This document shows positions 1-9,110 of a DNA stretch of 64,000 bases, one piece after another; within the stretch, counting starts at the first letter, position 1, and each line of letters starts with the position of its first letter. The translations under genes and the position numbers were made by a program. This DNA is from Streptomyces sp. SAJ15 (GTDB lineage: Bacteria; Actinomycetota; Actinomycetes; Streptomycetales; Streptomycetaceae). The stretch covers positions 372,001 through 436,000 of the forward strand of contig NZ_NISY01000001.1 of assembly GCF_007595705.1 (NCBI RefSeq). The letters are read 5' to 3'. The notes below the pieces were generated by a model. That model saw nothing but the letters and a program-made list of their open reading frames with translations, was not told where the DNA came from and ran no database searches.

Positions 1-2
1 GC

Positions 3-293
3 GCCCTGCCGACCGAGTCCGTCGGAAAGCGGGCCTGCGACCACTGCCGCGCGAGGCCGATGAAGCTGCCGGGGCTCAGCGGCGGCCTGTGCATCGCGTG
101 CTACGCCGCGGAGCGGCTGGCCCGGCCTCGACAGACAGGACTGGGACAGTCGGCGTGCTTCGTCTCCGACCCCTGCATGGGGTGCGGAAGCGAGGAGGTC
201 GACGCGAACGGCTGGGAGTTCTGGTGCGACTGCTGCGGCATGCGCGTCGCGGTCGCCAACCCGCCGGGGCAAGCGACGCTGCGGCTGGTGTGA
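3..293 (+). CDS. Cys-rich zinc-ribbon-like protein, 5' end outside window
   Basis: The reading frame is open from base 3 to a TGA at 291-293, so the gene probably begins before the window; an internal ATG lies at 60. The visible 96 residues contain four CxxC-type clusters (CDHC, CIAC, CMGC, CDCC), as expected for a protein folding around two zinc ions. No catalytic motif is visible and I do not recognise the family. Short proteins of this kind occur in Streptomyces as possible DNA- or protein-binding adaptors, but no function can be assigned. It is separated from the next operon by 238 bases. Confidence 0.5.
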   Translation, partial: ALPTESVGKRACDHCRARPMKLPGLSGGLCIACYAAERLARPRQTGLGQSACFVSDPCMGCGSEEVDANGWEFWCDCCGMRVAVANPPGQATLRLV

Positions 294-399
294 CGGCGGG
301 GAGGCACTGCCCCTCGCCCGGGACGCGGAGGCTCCGCTCCTCACTCGGTACGCGCGGGTGCCGGCGCCTCCGGTCCTGACGGCCGTGTCGCGGCCGACT

Positions 400-511
400 C
401 GCCCCTCGTATGACACCCCTCGCGGGACACCCGTCGTATGACCCCCCTCCGGTCGACACCCTTCCCATGGCCGTCTTCGCCGGCGACGCCGCCCGTGAAC
501 CGAACCGGTTC
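400..511 (+). promoter_or_regulatory. Repeat-containing leader of the ECF sigma operon
   Basis: The 294-531 gap carries a direct repeat TCGTATGAC at 406-414 and 434-442 (28 bases apart) and a perfect 10-bp palindrome GAACCGGTTC at 502-511, about 20 bases before the sigma start. They are candidate operator or autoregulatory sequence; no standard -35/-10 pair is obvious. The role is inference. Confidence 0.3.
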
Positions 512-531
512 CGGCGAGCGATAGAGGGGGC

Positions 532-1116
532 GTGAGACTGTTCCGCCCACGAAGGGCTGACCGAGACGACGACGCCGCCCTGTTGCGTGCCGTCGCCGGA
601 GGGGACCAGACGGCGTTGGCCACCTTCTACGACCGGCACGCCGGCTGGCTGTTCGCGCGGCTGTCGCGACGCTGCGCGGACCCCGAGACCGTGCGCGAGG
701 TGCTCCAGGACACCTTCCTCACCGTCTGGCGGTCCGCCGCCTCCCACCGCGGCACGGAGTGCGGCGGCTGGCTGTGGGTGATCGCGTCCCGGCGGCTGGT
801 GGACGCGCAGCGGGTCCAGGCGCGCGCCGAGCGGGTGGAGTACGCGCCGCCACCGGTCGCACCCTCCGCCGAGGAACGGGTCCTCGACGGCTTGGAGTAC
901 GGCGACGTGGGGGCAGCCCTGAACCGGATCTCGCCGGAGTTGCGCGAGGTGCTCAGGGCCACGGTCGTGGACGGGCTCACCACCCGGGAGGCCGCCCAAC
1001 TGCTCGGCATCCCCGAGGGCACCGTCAAGACCCGGGCCATGCGGGCCCGCCGCGAACTGCGTGCCGCGCTTGCCCAGTTGTCCGAGGATCGCGCACCGCT
1101 GGGAGGTCTGGCGTGA
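532..1116 (+). CDS. ECF RNA polymerase sigma factor
   Basis: This encodes a 194-residue extracytoplasmic-function sigma factor that would redirect RNA polymerase in response to an envelope signal. Region 2 spans roughly residues 15-85 (YDRHAGWLF, VREVLQDTFLTVW) and region 4 roughly 125-185 (LREVL, REAAQLLGIPEGTVKTR, the helix-turn-helix). The start is GTG at 532, preceded by GAGGGGG at 524-530. The stop overlaps the GTG start of the zinc-finger anti-sigma gene (GTGA at 1113-1116), so the two are translationally coupled. This is typical of a sigma/anti-sigma pair. Its promoter targets are unknown, though autoregulation is likely. Confidence 0.9.
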   Translation: MRLFRPRRADRDDDAALLRAVAGGDQTALATFYDRHAGWLFARLSRRCADPETVREVLQDTFLTVWRSAASHRGTECGGWLWVIASRRLVDAQRVQARAERVEYAPPPVAPSAEERVLDGLEYGDVGAALNRISPELREVLRATVVDGLTTREAAQLLGIPEGTVKTRAMRARRELRAALAQLSEDRAPLGGLA

Positions 1117-2255
1117 CGAGTCGACACGAGACCCCGGAAGCCGCCGGGGCGCGGCCGACGGCCGGGACGTGGCACGTCGACGGGGTGATGAGCGCGCGCT
1201 ACGCGGCGGGGACGCTCGACGAGGCGGCGGAGTGGTCGCTGGAGAAGCACGTGGAGGTCTGTGGCGGCTGCGCGGCCGCGGTGTCGGCCGCGGTGCGCTC
1301 GCGAGGAGACGCGGCGCGGGTGCTGGAGGACGTGCGCGGCACGCTGCTGGGCGCGCTGCCGGCGACGGTGGCCGACCCACGGCGGGAGGCCCATGCCACC
1401 GACCGCCCGGCGCGCGCCCGGCGGCTCGACCGCCATGGCCCGCCCGACCGCACGCGTCTGCTCGGCCGCACGCGTCGGTTCGACCGCCCCGGTCTGCCCG
1501 ACCGCGCCGGTCTGCCCGACCGCACCGGGGGCCTACTCGGCGCCTCCACGCCCGGCCGCCCCGGTCCGCCCGGCCGCACGCCTCGGCTCGGCCGCACGCC
1601 TCGGCTCGGCCGCGTGCTCTGGGCCGCCGGCCCCGCGCTGCGCGGCGCCTGGGTGATCGCGGTGTTGCTGGTGTGCGCGGGCGCGGTGGGGTTGGCGTAC
1701 GGGGCGGACGTCGACGGCGTCCGGCCGCTGCTGCTCGCCCTGGCGCCGCTGCTGCCGCCGGCCGGGGTGGCGATGTCCTACGGGCCGTCCGCCGACCCGG
1801 CGCACGAGATCGCCCTCGCCTCCCCCTCCGGTGGCCTGCGGCTGCTGCTGACCCGGAGCGCGGCGGTGCTCGCGGTGAGCCTGCCGCTGCTGACGGCGGC
1901 GGGCGCCGTGGTGCCGGACGGGCCCGGGGTGCCGGGTGCCGCCGCCTGGCTGCTGCCGGGGTTGGCGCTGACGCTGGGCTGCCTGGCGCTCGGCTCGTAC
2001 CTGGGCTGTACCGCGGCCGCCGGACTCCTCGCCGGCGCCTGGGGCCTCGCGGTCCTCGCGCCGGCGCTCCTCGTCTACCGGCGGGGAGGCGGCGTGCCCT
2101 GGGACAGGGCGCTGACCGATCACCTGGCCCGGTGCCTGTCCGGCGCCGGCGCGCAGGCGGGCTGGGCCGCGGCGGCCGCCCTGTGCGCGGCGCTCGTCGC
2201 CCTCCGCCGCCACTCGTTCGACCTCGCGCCCGGCCCCGGCCGGCCCCGCGTATGA
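1113..2255 (+). CDS. Zinc-finger (zf-HC2) anti-sigma factor with multi-span membrane domain
   Basis: This 380-residue protein starts at GTG 1113, inside the sigma stop codon. The N-terminus carries the anti-sigma zinc motif H46-x3-C50-x2-C53 (EKHVEVCGGC), which in this family binds and silences the cognate ECF sigma factor. A long Arg/Pro/Gly-rich linker of near-repeated Gly-Arg-Thr and Pro-Asp-Arg units (about residues 95-170) is followed by around six hydrophobic segments to the C-terminus. It therefore looks like a membrane-held anti-sigma with an integral sensor or permease-like half. Its stop overlaps the ABC ATPase start (ATGA at 2252-2255). The linker length is unusual for the family. 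Confidence 0.8.
   Translation: MTSRHETPEAAGARPTAGTWHVDGVMSARYAAGTLDEAAEWSLEKHVEVCGGCAAAVSAAVRSRGDAARVLEDVRGTLLGALPATVADPRREAHATDRPARARRLDRHGPPDRTRLLGRTRRFDRPGLPDRAGLPDRTGGLLGASTPGRPGPPGRTPRLGRTPRLGRVLWAAGPALRGAWVIAVLLVCAGAVGLAYGADVDGVRPLLLALAPLLPPAGVAMSYGPSADPAHEIALASPSGGLRLLLTRSAAVLAVSLPLLTAAGAVVPDGPGVPGAAAWLLPGLALTLGCLALGSYLGCTAAAGLLAGAWGLAVLAPALLVYRRGGGVPWDRALTDHLARCLSGAGAQAGWAAAAALCAALVALRRHSFDLAPGPGRPRV
1430..1620 (+). repeat. Degenerate GC-rich tandem repeats coding the anti-sigma linker
   Basis: Short units such as GCACGCCTCGGCTCGGCC are repeated back-to-back around 1572-1614, and CTGCCCGACCGC-type units around 1495-1530. They encode Arg-rich Gly-Arg/Pro-Asp-Arg repeats in the linker of the zf-HC2 protein. 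Slippage-prone DNA of this type would let the linker length vary between strains. Confidence 0.6.
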
Positions 2256-3091
2256 ACCGTCTGGAGACCCTTGTGAGCGTACTGACCATCAGCGGACTGA
2301 CCGTCCGGCACCGCAGAACCCTCGCCCTCGACTCCGTCGACCTGGACTTCGACCCCGGGGTGCACGGCCTGCTGGGCCCGAACGGGGCGGGCAAGACCTC
2401 CCTGATCCGGGTCCTGGCCACGGTCGCCCGCCCCACCGCCGGCCGGGTCGAGCTCCTCGGCCGCGCGCTGTCCGGGCACCGGGAGCTGTCCGCCGCCCGC
2501 CGCCGGCTGGGCTATCTGCCGCAGGACTTCGGCTACTACCCGGGCTTCACCGTGCGGGACTTCGTCGCCTACGTCGCGTGGCTGAAGGAGGTGCCGGCGG
2601 CCGAGGCGGGGGCGGCGGTCGAGCGTGCCGCGGCCCGCGTCGGGCTGACGGACCGCCTCGACACCAGGATGAAGACCCTGTCGGGCGGCATGGTGCGGCG
2701 CGTCGGCATCGCCCAGGCCATCGTCAACGATCCGGCCCTGCTGCTGCTCGACGAACCGACCGCGGGCCTCGACCCGGAACAGCGGGTCGAGTTCCGCGCG
2801 CTGCTGCGGGAGCTGGGCCGGGACGGCACCACCGTCATCGTCTCCACCCACCTGGTGGAGGACGTGGCCGCGGCGTGCACCGAGGTGACCCTCATCGAGT
2901 CCGGGACGGTGGCCTACCGCGGCACGCCGGACTCCCTGGCCGCACTCGGCGAACGACCGGACGACCTGACCGCACTCGGCGAGCGCTCGGACGACGGGGA
3001 CTCCGCCGGGAGCCCCATCGAGCGTGGCTACACCGCCGCGCTGCGTCTGGCACGCTCCGGGGCGGCGGCCACCCGAGGGGTGGCCCGATGA
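2252..3091 (+). CDS. ABC transporter ATP-binding protein
   Basis: This is a 279-residue ABC ATPase. It has Walker A GPNGAGKTS at residues 42-50, the Q-loop at Q91, the signature LSGGM at 143-147, Walker B LLLLDE at 163-168 and the switch His at 200 (STHLVED). It should power the membrane proteins encoded directly downstream. The ATG at 2252 overlaps the preceding stop; a GTG at 2273 is an alternative start. The family is the drug/lipid/bacteriocin exporter type (CcmA-like). The C-terminal 50 residues contain two near-copies of ALGERxDD. The substrate is unknown. Its place in a sigma/anti-sigma operon suggests export or envelope remodelling under stress. Confidence 0.88.
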   Translation: MNRLETLVSVLTISGLTVRHRRTLALDSVDLDFDPGVHGLLGPNGAGKTSLIRVLATVARPTAGRVELLGRALSGHRELSAARRRLGYLPQDFGYYPGFTVRDFVAYVAWLKEVPAAEAGAAVERAAARVGLTDRLDTRMKTLSGGMVRRVGIAQAIVNDPALLLLDEPTAGLDPEQRVEFRALLRELGRDGTTVIVSTHLVEDVAAACTEVTLIESGTVAYRGTPDSLAALGERPDDLTALGERSDDGDSAGSPIERGYTAALRLARSGAAATRGVAR

Positions 3092-4416
3092 GGCTCGATG
3101 AGCGCCCCTCCCTCCTCCGCCGCCGGGCGACGCGCCCCGTGACAACGCCGCCCCGCCGCCTCCGCCACCCGCTCTTCTCCGAGGTGCGCGGCGGCTCCGC
3201 CGGCTGGATCGCTCTGGTGGTGTGCGTGGCCGAGGCGCTGTACATGGCGGACAAGGCGGATTACTGGCAGGGGAGTTGGTCCGAGACCCGCCAGTACCTG
3301 CACACCACCGCCGTCCTGCTGCTCGGGCCGTTCACGGCCGCCGCCGGATGCTGGCAGGGCGCGCGGGAGCGCCGCAGCCGCATGGCGGAGCTGCGCGCGT
3401 CCGGGGCCAGAGGCGAGTTCGCGCAGTTCCTGGTGGTGGCGGTGCCGGTGGCGCTCGCGGCCGTGGTGGGCCACGCCGTGGTGGTGACCGGGTCGCACCT
3501 GGCCACCTGGCCGTATGCTCCCGGCGGCCGACCGATCTTCGCTCCGGTCGCCGCGGACCTGGTGCTCCTCGCCGGCGTGGCGGTCATCGGCACCGTCGTC
3601 GGCCGGCTCGCGCCATGGCGGCTGGCGGCGCCGGCCCTCGCCGCCGCCACGTATCTGCTGCTCGCCTTCCTCGCCGACGTCGACTCCTCGGCCCGGTTCC
3701 TCAGCCCGGCCGCCGACGACGGCTTCCGCGTGGAGCCGGTGTGGTGGCAGCCGCCGGCGATGATGGCGTGGATCGGCGGCCTCGCCGTCGCCGCGGCCCT
3801 CGCCCACACCCTGCGCCCCCGATGGTCCTGGGTCGCCGTCGTCCCGCTCGCCGCCGCGGTCGCCGCGGCGGTTCCGATGGCGCGGACGGGCGAGGACATG
3901 TGGCAGCTGCCCGCCCACGCGCGCGAGCAGGTCTGCGACGACTCGAGGCCGCGCGTGTGCGTCGAGGCGGAGAAGAAGGACCTGCTGCCGCAGGTGTCGG
4001 CCGCACTGTCGGGCATCACCGGCCGGCTGAAGGGCGTGGACCACCTTCCCGACCGCTTCCAACTGCCGCAGCTCTACTACGGGCAGAACGTCGTACGGGG
4101 CGGGCTGGCCGAACCCGAGCAGTTCGCCTGGGAGGCCGCCTCGATGCTCCTCCCCGACTGCGAGAACCGACCCGACGAACACCTCCACGACGCCGTGCGG
4201 GACTGGCTGGTCTCCAACGACCTCAGCGACAGCAGGCGGGAGAGCTGGGAGCAACGGGCGCGCGAAGGGGGCGACCGGCAGTCCCTCGAGAACGCCCGCG
4301 CCGAGGCCCGAGTGCGGTCCCGTCTCACCTCCATGGACGAGGATCGCCGACGCGCCTGGCTCGGCCGCTACTTCGCGGCCACCCGCGCCTGCTCCGGAAA
4401 GGTGCCCGCCCTGTGA
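3088..4416 (+). CDS. ABC transporter permease-like membrane protein
   Basis: This 442-residue membrane protein starts at ATG 3088, overlapping the ATPase stop (ATGA). About six hydrophobic helices lie between residues 35 and 280. A hydrophilic C-terminal domain of roughly 160 residues follows, with three or four cysteines and many charged residues. It has the layout of an ABC-2-like exporter subunit with a large soluble tail. Sequence motifs are weak, so permease function is inferred mainly from the neighbouring ATPase and the topology. Its stop overlaps the next start (GTGA at 4413-4416). Confidence 0.6.
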   Translation: MRLDERPSLLRRRATRPVTTPPRRLRHPLFSEVRGGSAGWIALVVCVAEALYMADKADYWQGSWSETRQYLHTTAVLLLGPFTAAAGCWQGARERRSRMAELRASGARGEFAQFLVVAVPVALAAVVGHAVVVTGSHLATWPYAPGGRPIFAPVAADLVLLAGVAVIGTVVGRLAPWRLAAPALAAATYLLLAFLADVDSSARFLSPAADDGFRVEPVWWQPPAMMAWIGGLAVAAALAHTLRPRWSWVAVVPLAAAVAAAVPMARTGEDMWQLPAHAREQVCDDSRPRVCVEAEKKDLLPQVSAALSGITGRLKGVDHLPDRFQLPQLYYGQNVVRGGLAEPEQFAWEAASMLLPDCENRPDEHLHDAVRDWLVSNDLSDSRRESWEQRAREGGDRQSLENARAEARVRSRLTSMDEDRRRAWLGRYFAATRACSGKVPAL

Positions 4417-5045
4417 CCCACCACTCCACCGCCCGCCCGCACGCCCACGGACTCGTCCTCTACGCCCGGTCGCGGGCCCTGCCCGGCACCGTGCTCGCCC
4501 TGCTCGCCGTCGCGGCCCTGACCACCGTCGGCGCCCAGGTCCCCGAGGTCTACCTCGACCCGGCGCAGCGGATCCGCGCCGAGGCGCTCGCCCCCGTGTT
4601 CGCGGCCTGCGCCATCGGCATCAGCACGTACCAGCACTCTCCGGCCCTGGACGCGACCGCCGTCCGCCCCTGGCCGCCCCGCCGGCTGGCTCACCTCACC
4701 GTCCTGACCCTGATCGCCGGCCTCGCCCTGGTGCTCGCGACCCCCTCCGCCTCGGATTTCATCGGCACCTGGGGGCTCCTCCGCAACCTCCTCGGCGGGG
4801 TGGGCGTGGCCCTGGCCGCCGCCACGGTCATCGGTGCCCGGCTCAGCTGGGCGCCCACCCTCGTCTACCTCACGATGCTCTACCTCTCCCGCGGCGACGC
4901 CCTCGGCCGCGCCCACGCCCTGTGGGCCTGGGCCGCCCAGCCGGGCGCCCAACCCTGGTCCTGGATCCCCGCCGCGACCGCGTTCCTCGTCGGCACCGCC
5001 CTCTTCGTAACGCGCGGGCCCCTGCCGGAGAACGGGAGGGACTGA
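4413..5045 (+). CDS. Integral membrane protein, last gene of the ECF/ABC operon
   Basis: This 210-residue protein starts at GTG 4413 within the previous stop and has five or six predicted membrane spans covering nearly its whole length. No domain is recognised. As fifth member of a chain in which every junction is a 4-base overlap, it is probably a second permease subunit or accessory of the ABC exporter. After its TGA at 5043-5045 a 139-base gap separates it from the aminotransferase cassette. Confidence 0.65.
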   Translation: MTHHSTARPHAHGLVLYARSRALPGTVLALLAVAALTTVGAQVPEVYLDPAQRIRAEALAPVFAACAIGISTYQHSPALDATAVRPWPPRRLAHLTVLTLIAGLALVLATPSASDFIGTWGLLRNLLGGVGVALAAATVIGARLSWAPTLVYLTMLYLSRGDALGRAHALWAWAAQPGAQPWSWIPAATAFLVGTALFVTRGPLPENGRD

Positions 5046-5184
5046 CGACTGACGGAGAAGATTTTGTCCACGATATGACCTGGTTCGTTCGAGCCTGTCG
5101 CTTCCCCTCTGTCTCGGCTTGCAGACTGATCCTTCGCGGAGAACCAGGAATGGAACTCCCGACCGACCGTCGATGGGGGAAGCG

Positions 5185-7650
5185 ATGACGCGACTGGACC
5201 CGACGAGGGCACCGCTCATAGACGCGGACGTCCTGGTGAAACAAGACCGATCCCGGCTGATCCATCCACACCTGCCCGGTGACGTCACCGATCGCATCAT
5301 CATGGTGGAGGGCTCCGGCTGCCGGTTACGCGACGCGCACGGCCGCGAGTATCTGGACGCCACCGGCGGGCTCATGCTCGCGCACGTCGGGCACGGGCGG
5401 CGCGAGTTGGTCGAGGCCGCGGCCGGGCAGATGTCCACACTGGAGTACTTCAGCAGCTTCCACGAGTTCACCAACGAACCCTCGATCAGGCTGGCGAGCC
5501 GGCTCATCGACCTGGCGCCCTCCCCGATGGAGCGGGTGTACTTCACCAGCGGTGGCGCGGAAGCGGTCGACGCCGCGCTGCGCATGGCCCGGCTCTACCA
5601 CCACCGACGTGGCGAGCCGGAGCGGACGTGGATCCTCGCCCGCAACTTCGGGTACCACGGCATCACGTACGGCGGCGGCGCGGCGACCGGTATGCCCATG
5701 TTCCACCAGGGCTTCGGCCCGATGCTGCCCCACGTCCGGCACCTGACGCCGCCGATGCCCTTCCACCCGGAGATGTACGGCGGCGAGGACCCCACCGACT
5801 TCTGCCTGCGGGAGCTGCGGGAGACGATCGAGGAGATCGGCGCGGACAAGATCGCGGTCATGATCGGCGAGCCGATCCTCGGCGTGGCCGGCGTGGTCGA
5901 ACCGCCGAGCGACTACTGGCCGCGGGTGCGCGAACTGCTGGACGCCCACGGGATTCTCCTCATCCTCGACGAGGTCATCACCGGGTTCGGCAGGACCGGG
6001 CACTGGTTCGCCGCCGAACGGATGGGAGTCACGCCCGACTTCATCGTCACCGCCAAGGGGCTGACCTCGGGCTACTTCCCCATGGGCGCCCTGCTGGTGG
6101 CCGACCGTGTGGTCGACGTCGTCACCCGCGACGAGGGGTTCATTGGCGGGTACACCTACAGCGGTCACGCGACCGGCTGCGCGGTGGCGCTGACCAACCT
6201 CGACATCCTGGAGCGGGAGAACCTGCTGGCGGCCGCCGTCGAGGTCGGCGACCACCTCGGCGCCCGGCTGCGCCGGCTGGAGGAGCTGCCCACCGTCGGC
6301 CAGGTCCGGCAGATCGGGCTCATGATCGGCATCGAACTGGCCCAGGACCCGGACACCGGGGAGCCGCTGTCGGCCGAGTGGGTGCCGCCGCTGGTCCGGG
6401 AGCGCAACGGGGTCATCATCCGCAACAACCCGAACACCGTGCTGATGAGCCCGCCCCTGGTGATGAGCCACGAGGAGGCGGATCGGGTGGCGACGGCGGT
6501 GGCCGACGCCCTCACCGAGCACGCGACCAAGCCCAGGAGGAGGGCGGCAGCGCCGGCACGGCCCCTGCCGGTGCTCGACACCCCGTGGGAACGGCCGCCT
6601 TCGATGCCGGACCTGCTCGCCGCCGCCATGGAGTGGCACTTCGACCCGAAGACGGGCTCCCGCTTCTGGCTGGAGCGGGCGAAGAGCCTGGACTTCGACC
6701 CGCGCAAGGACATCCGTACCGAGGCCGATCTGACGCTGTTCCCGAACATCGTCGACGAGCTGCGTGACGTCCGCGTGGAAGACCTCGTCCCGCGGGGATA
6801 CGGGGACGCGCCGATCCCGCTGGACGTCTTCGAGAGCGGCGGGACGACCGGTGCGCCCAAGCGCGTCGCCTGGCTTCCCGACCTCCACGAGCAGCTGAAC
6901 TCGTGGCACAGCGGGGTCCTGGACGACCGCGGTGTTCCCCGCGGGGTGAACTGGCTGACGATCGGCCCGAGCGGACCGCACATGTTCGCCCCCATGGGTC
7001 GGACGCTGGCGCACCGCCGGGGCGGAGTGCCGCTCACCGTGGACCTCGACCCGCGGTGGGTCAAGAAGTGCGTCGGGGAGGGGCGCTCCGAGGACACGAA
7101 GAGGTACCTGGCACACGTCCTCGACCAGGTCGGGTGGATCCTGCGGAGCCAGGACGTCGGCGTCGTCTTCACCACGCCGCCGCTGCTGGAGGCGTTGGCC
7201 GACGACGAGGAGCTGGCCGAACTGATCAACCGCAAGGTCCGCACCCTCATCTGGGGCGGTGCCTCGATGAGCGTCGACACCCGCAGCCTGTTCCGCGACG
7301 AGGTGTTCCCCGAGGCGCAACTGCTCGGCTTCTACGGGAGCACCATGGTCGGCGCCGGTATGTACGAGCGAGCGGGGCTGGCCGCGGACGAGCCGTCCAC
7401 CTTCGACCCGCCGTACCCGTTCGTCAGCATGAGGGTCGTCGACCCGGACACCGGGAGGACGGTGCCCTACGGCGAACGCGGTCAGGTGGTCATGAGCCAC
7501 ATCAGCCGCAGCATGCTGATCCCGAACAACCTCGAACGGGACACCGCGATCCGCCGTCCCGCCGTCGAGGGCCTCGGCGGCGACGCGGTCGCCGACATCA
7601 AGCCGGTCCCGACGTTCGACGGCACCACCGTCGTCGAGGGGGTGTACTGA
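5185..7650 (+). CDS. Fusion of class III aminotransferase and adenylate-forming (ANL) domain
   Basis: This 821-residue two-domain protein has an aminotransferase half, residues 1 to about 450. It has the PLP-site aspartate D262 ([12 protein letters not shown]) and the Schiff-base lysine K291 ([14 protein letters not shown]). The second half, from about 470, resembles phenazine-modification proteins of the EhpF type and phenylacetate-CoA-ligase-like ANL enzymes, with the phosphate-binding loop [11 protein letters not shown] at about 550-560. A full ANL C-terminal lid domain is not evident. The start at 5185 is favoured by GGGGGA five bases upstream. Codon 48 is TTA (5326-5328), implying dependence on the bldA tRNA. 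With the reductase 2 bases downstream, the likely job is to activate a carboxylic acid and aminate the aldehyde made from it. The substrate is unknown. Confidence 0.8.
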   Translation: MTRLDPTRAPLIDADVLVKQDRSRLIHPHLPGDVTDRIIMVEGSGCRLRDAHGREYLDATGGLMLAHVGHGRRELVEAAAGQMSTLEYFSSFHEFTNEPSIRLASRLIDLAPSPMERVYFTSGGAEAVDAALRMARLYHHRRGEPERTWILARNFGYHGITYGGGAATGMPMFHQGFGPMLPHVRHLTPPMPFHPEMYGGEDPTDFCLRELRETIEEIGADKIAVMIGEPILGVAGVVEPPSDYWPRVRELLDAHGILLILDEVITGFGRTGHWFAAERMGVTPDFIVTAKGLTSGYFPMGALLVADRVVDVVTRDEGFIGGYTYSGHATGCAVALTNLDILERENLLAAAVEVGDHLGARLRRLEELPTVGQVRQIGLMIGIELAQDPDTGEPLSAEWVPPLVRERNGVIIRNNPNTVLMSPPLVMSHEEADRVATAVADALTEHATKPRRRAAAPARPLPVLDTPWERPPSMPDLLAAAMEWHFDPKTGSRFWLERAKSLDFDPRKDIRTEADLTLFPNIVDELRDVRVEDLVPRGYGDAPIPLDVFESGGTTGAPKRVAWLPDLHEQLNSWHSGVLDDRGVPRGVNWLTIGPSGPHMFAPMGRTLAHRRGGVPLTVDLDPRWVKKCVGEGRSEDTKRYLAHVLDQVGWILRSQDVGVVFTTPPLLEALADDEELAELINRKVRTLIWGGASMSVDTRSLFRDEVFPEAQLLGFYGSTMVGAGMYERAGLAADEPSTFDPPYPFVSMRVVDPDTGRTVPYGERGQVVMSHISRSMLIPNNLERDTAIRRPAVEGLGGDAVADIKPVPTFDGTTVVEGVY

Positions 7651-7652
7651 CG

Positions 7653-9038
7653 ATGGCCGGTTCTCCGACACCGGTCCACCTCGACGCCCTCGGCCCCAAG
7701 GGCCCCTATCGGGCGCAGGCGAGGGACGTCGTCCACGACGTCACCGGTCGGCCGATCGCGGAGCTGAGCATGGTGCCGCGGCTGTACGCGCGGCGCGGCA
7801 TGGCGGCGCTGCGGCGGGCGGAGACGGCGCCGTTGGACGAGCGGGTACGGGCACTGGCCGAGGCGGGCCGGCTGTTCGCCACCGCCACCGTCAACGGCAT
7901 GTCCGTCGACGCGTACCAGCACGCCGTGGCCCGGGTGAGCGGCCTGCCGATCTCGATCGTGCGGGAGGCCACCCGGAACACGGCGACCAGCCTGGCCGGC
8001 GCGTACGGCTTCGCCGCCCAGGCCCGACCGCGCGGCAGCCGCGACGGGTCGAACGGCGCCGGCACCGCGGTGTGGATCCGGCGGGGTGATGTGTTCGCCG
8101 TGCTCACCGCCGGCAACCACCCGGGGATCCACGCGCAGTGGGTGGAGGCGCTGGCACTCGGCTACCGCGTCGCGGTACGCCCCTCGCGACGCGAACCGCT
8201 GAGCGCGCACCGGCTGGTCACCGCCCTGCACGAGGCCGGCTTCGGCAGGGATCACGTCATCCTCCTGCCCTCCGACCATGCCGTCGCCGACGACCTGGTC
8301 GAAGGCGCCGACCTGGCCATGGTCTACGGCGGCGACGCCGTGATGGACAAGTACCGGGCCAGCACCACCGTGCTGCCGCACGGACCGGGCCGGGCCAAGA
8401 TCCTGATCACCGCGGACACCGACGTCATGCGGCATCTCGACACGATCGTCGACTCGATCAGCCAGGAGGCCGGCGCCGGCTGCGTCAACACCACGGCGGT
8501 CTTCGTCGAAGGCGACCCGGCCCCGGTGGCCAAGGCCGTCGCCGACCGCCTGGCCGACCTCCCCTCACTGCCACCGGAGGACGACCGGGCCGTGCTGCCG
8601 GTCAAGCGGTTGGACACCGCCCTCGCCCTGGAGAAGCACCTCCACACCGAGGCCGCCGGCGCCACGCCGTGGCTCGGCGGCGACACCATCGTCGCCGACC
8701 TCGGCGACGGCGCCGCGGCGCTGCGCCCCGCGGTGTTCCAGCTCGACCGCGCCGACGCCCCGCAGACCCGCCTGGAGATGCCGTTCCCCTGCGTGTGGAT
8801 CGCCCCGTGGAGCCGCGCCGACGGCCTGGCCCCGCTGCGCGACACGATCGTGCTCACCGCCCTCACATCGGACCAGGCCCTGGTCCGGCGCCTCCTCGAC
8901 GAACCGACCATCGGCAACCTCCACGTCGGCGACCACCCCACCCACGTACTGGTCCCCGGCCTGCCCCATGACGGCTACCTCGGCGAGTTCCTCATGCGAA
9001 GCAAGACCTTCACGAACGCGGCGTGGGAGATGCCGTAG
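7653..9038 (+). CDS. Aldehyde-dehydrogenase-fold acyl reductase (EhpG-like)
   Basis: This 461-residue protein has the aldehyde dehydrogenase superfamily fold. It includes a nucleotide-binding segment (VLTAGNHPGIH, about 149-160) and the catalytic cysteine C277 in the motif AGAGCVNTT. The N-terminus is shortened compared with classical dehydrogenases, as in LuxC/EhpG-type acyl reductases that take an activated acyl group to an aldehyde. It starts at ATG 7653, two bases after the aminotransferase-ANL stop, so the two are co-translated. In the established EhpF/EhpG pair the ANL protein adenylates the acid and the partner reduces it; the same partnership is inferred here. A hairpin terminator follows at 9071-9102. 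Confidence 0.75.
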   Translation: MAGSPTPVHLDALGPKGPYRAQARDVVHDVTGRPIAELSMVPRLYARRGMAALRRAETAPLDERVRALAEAGRLFATATVNGMSVDAYQHAVARVSGLPISIVREATRNTATSLAGAYGFAAQARPRGSRDGSNGAGTAVWIRRGDVFAVLTAGNHPGIHAQWVEALALGYRVAVRPSRREPLSAHRLVTALHEAGFGRDHVILLPSDHAVADDLVEGADLAMVYGGDAVMDKYRASTTVLPHGPGRAKILITADTDVMRHLDTIVDSISQEAGAGCVNTTAVFVEGDPAPVAKAVADRLADLPSLPPEDDRAVLPVKRLDTALALEKHLHTEAAGATPWLGGDTIVADLGDGAAALRPAVFQLDRADAPQTRLEMPFPCVWIAPWSRADGLAPLRDTIVLTALTSDQALVRRLLDEPTIGNLHVGDHPTHVLVPGLPHDGYLGEFLMRSKTFTNAAWEMP

Positions 9039-9070
9039 CCCTCACCACGGCCGGTGCGGCCACCCACGTG

Positions 9071-9102
9071 AAGGCCCCGGACCATGACCGGTCCGCGGCC
9101 TT
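9071..9102. terminator. Hairpin after the reductase gene / downstream of tRNA-Arg remnant
   Basis: Arms 9071-9083 and 9090-9102 pair at 12 of 13 positions around a 6-base loop. The hairpin and its flank resemble the one beside the intact tRNA-Arg (12152-12183): both share the core GCCCCGGA and the following GCGCTGG, so this probably was the original tRNA terminator. Confidence 0.6.
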
Positions 9103-9110
9103 CGCGCTGG

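Noticed and set aside
76..2436. 786-residue open frame on the minus strand across the sigma and anti-sigma genes
   Set aside because: It is Arg/Pro/Gly repeats, typical of antisense frames in high-GC DNA, and lies opposite well-supported genes.
5119..5184. Upstream ATG 5119 as the start of the aminotransferase fusion
   Set aside because: The 22 extra residues ([11 protein letters not shown]...) are unlike the family, while ATG 5185 has a well-placed GGGGGA.
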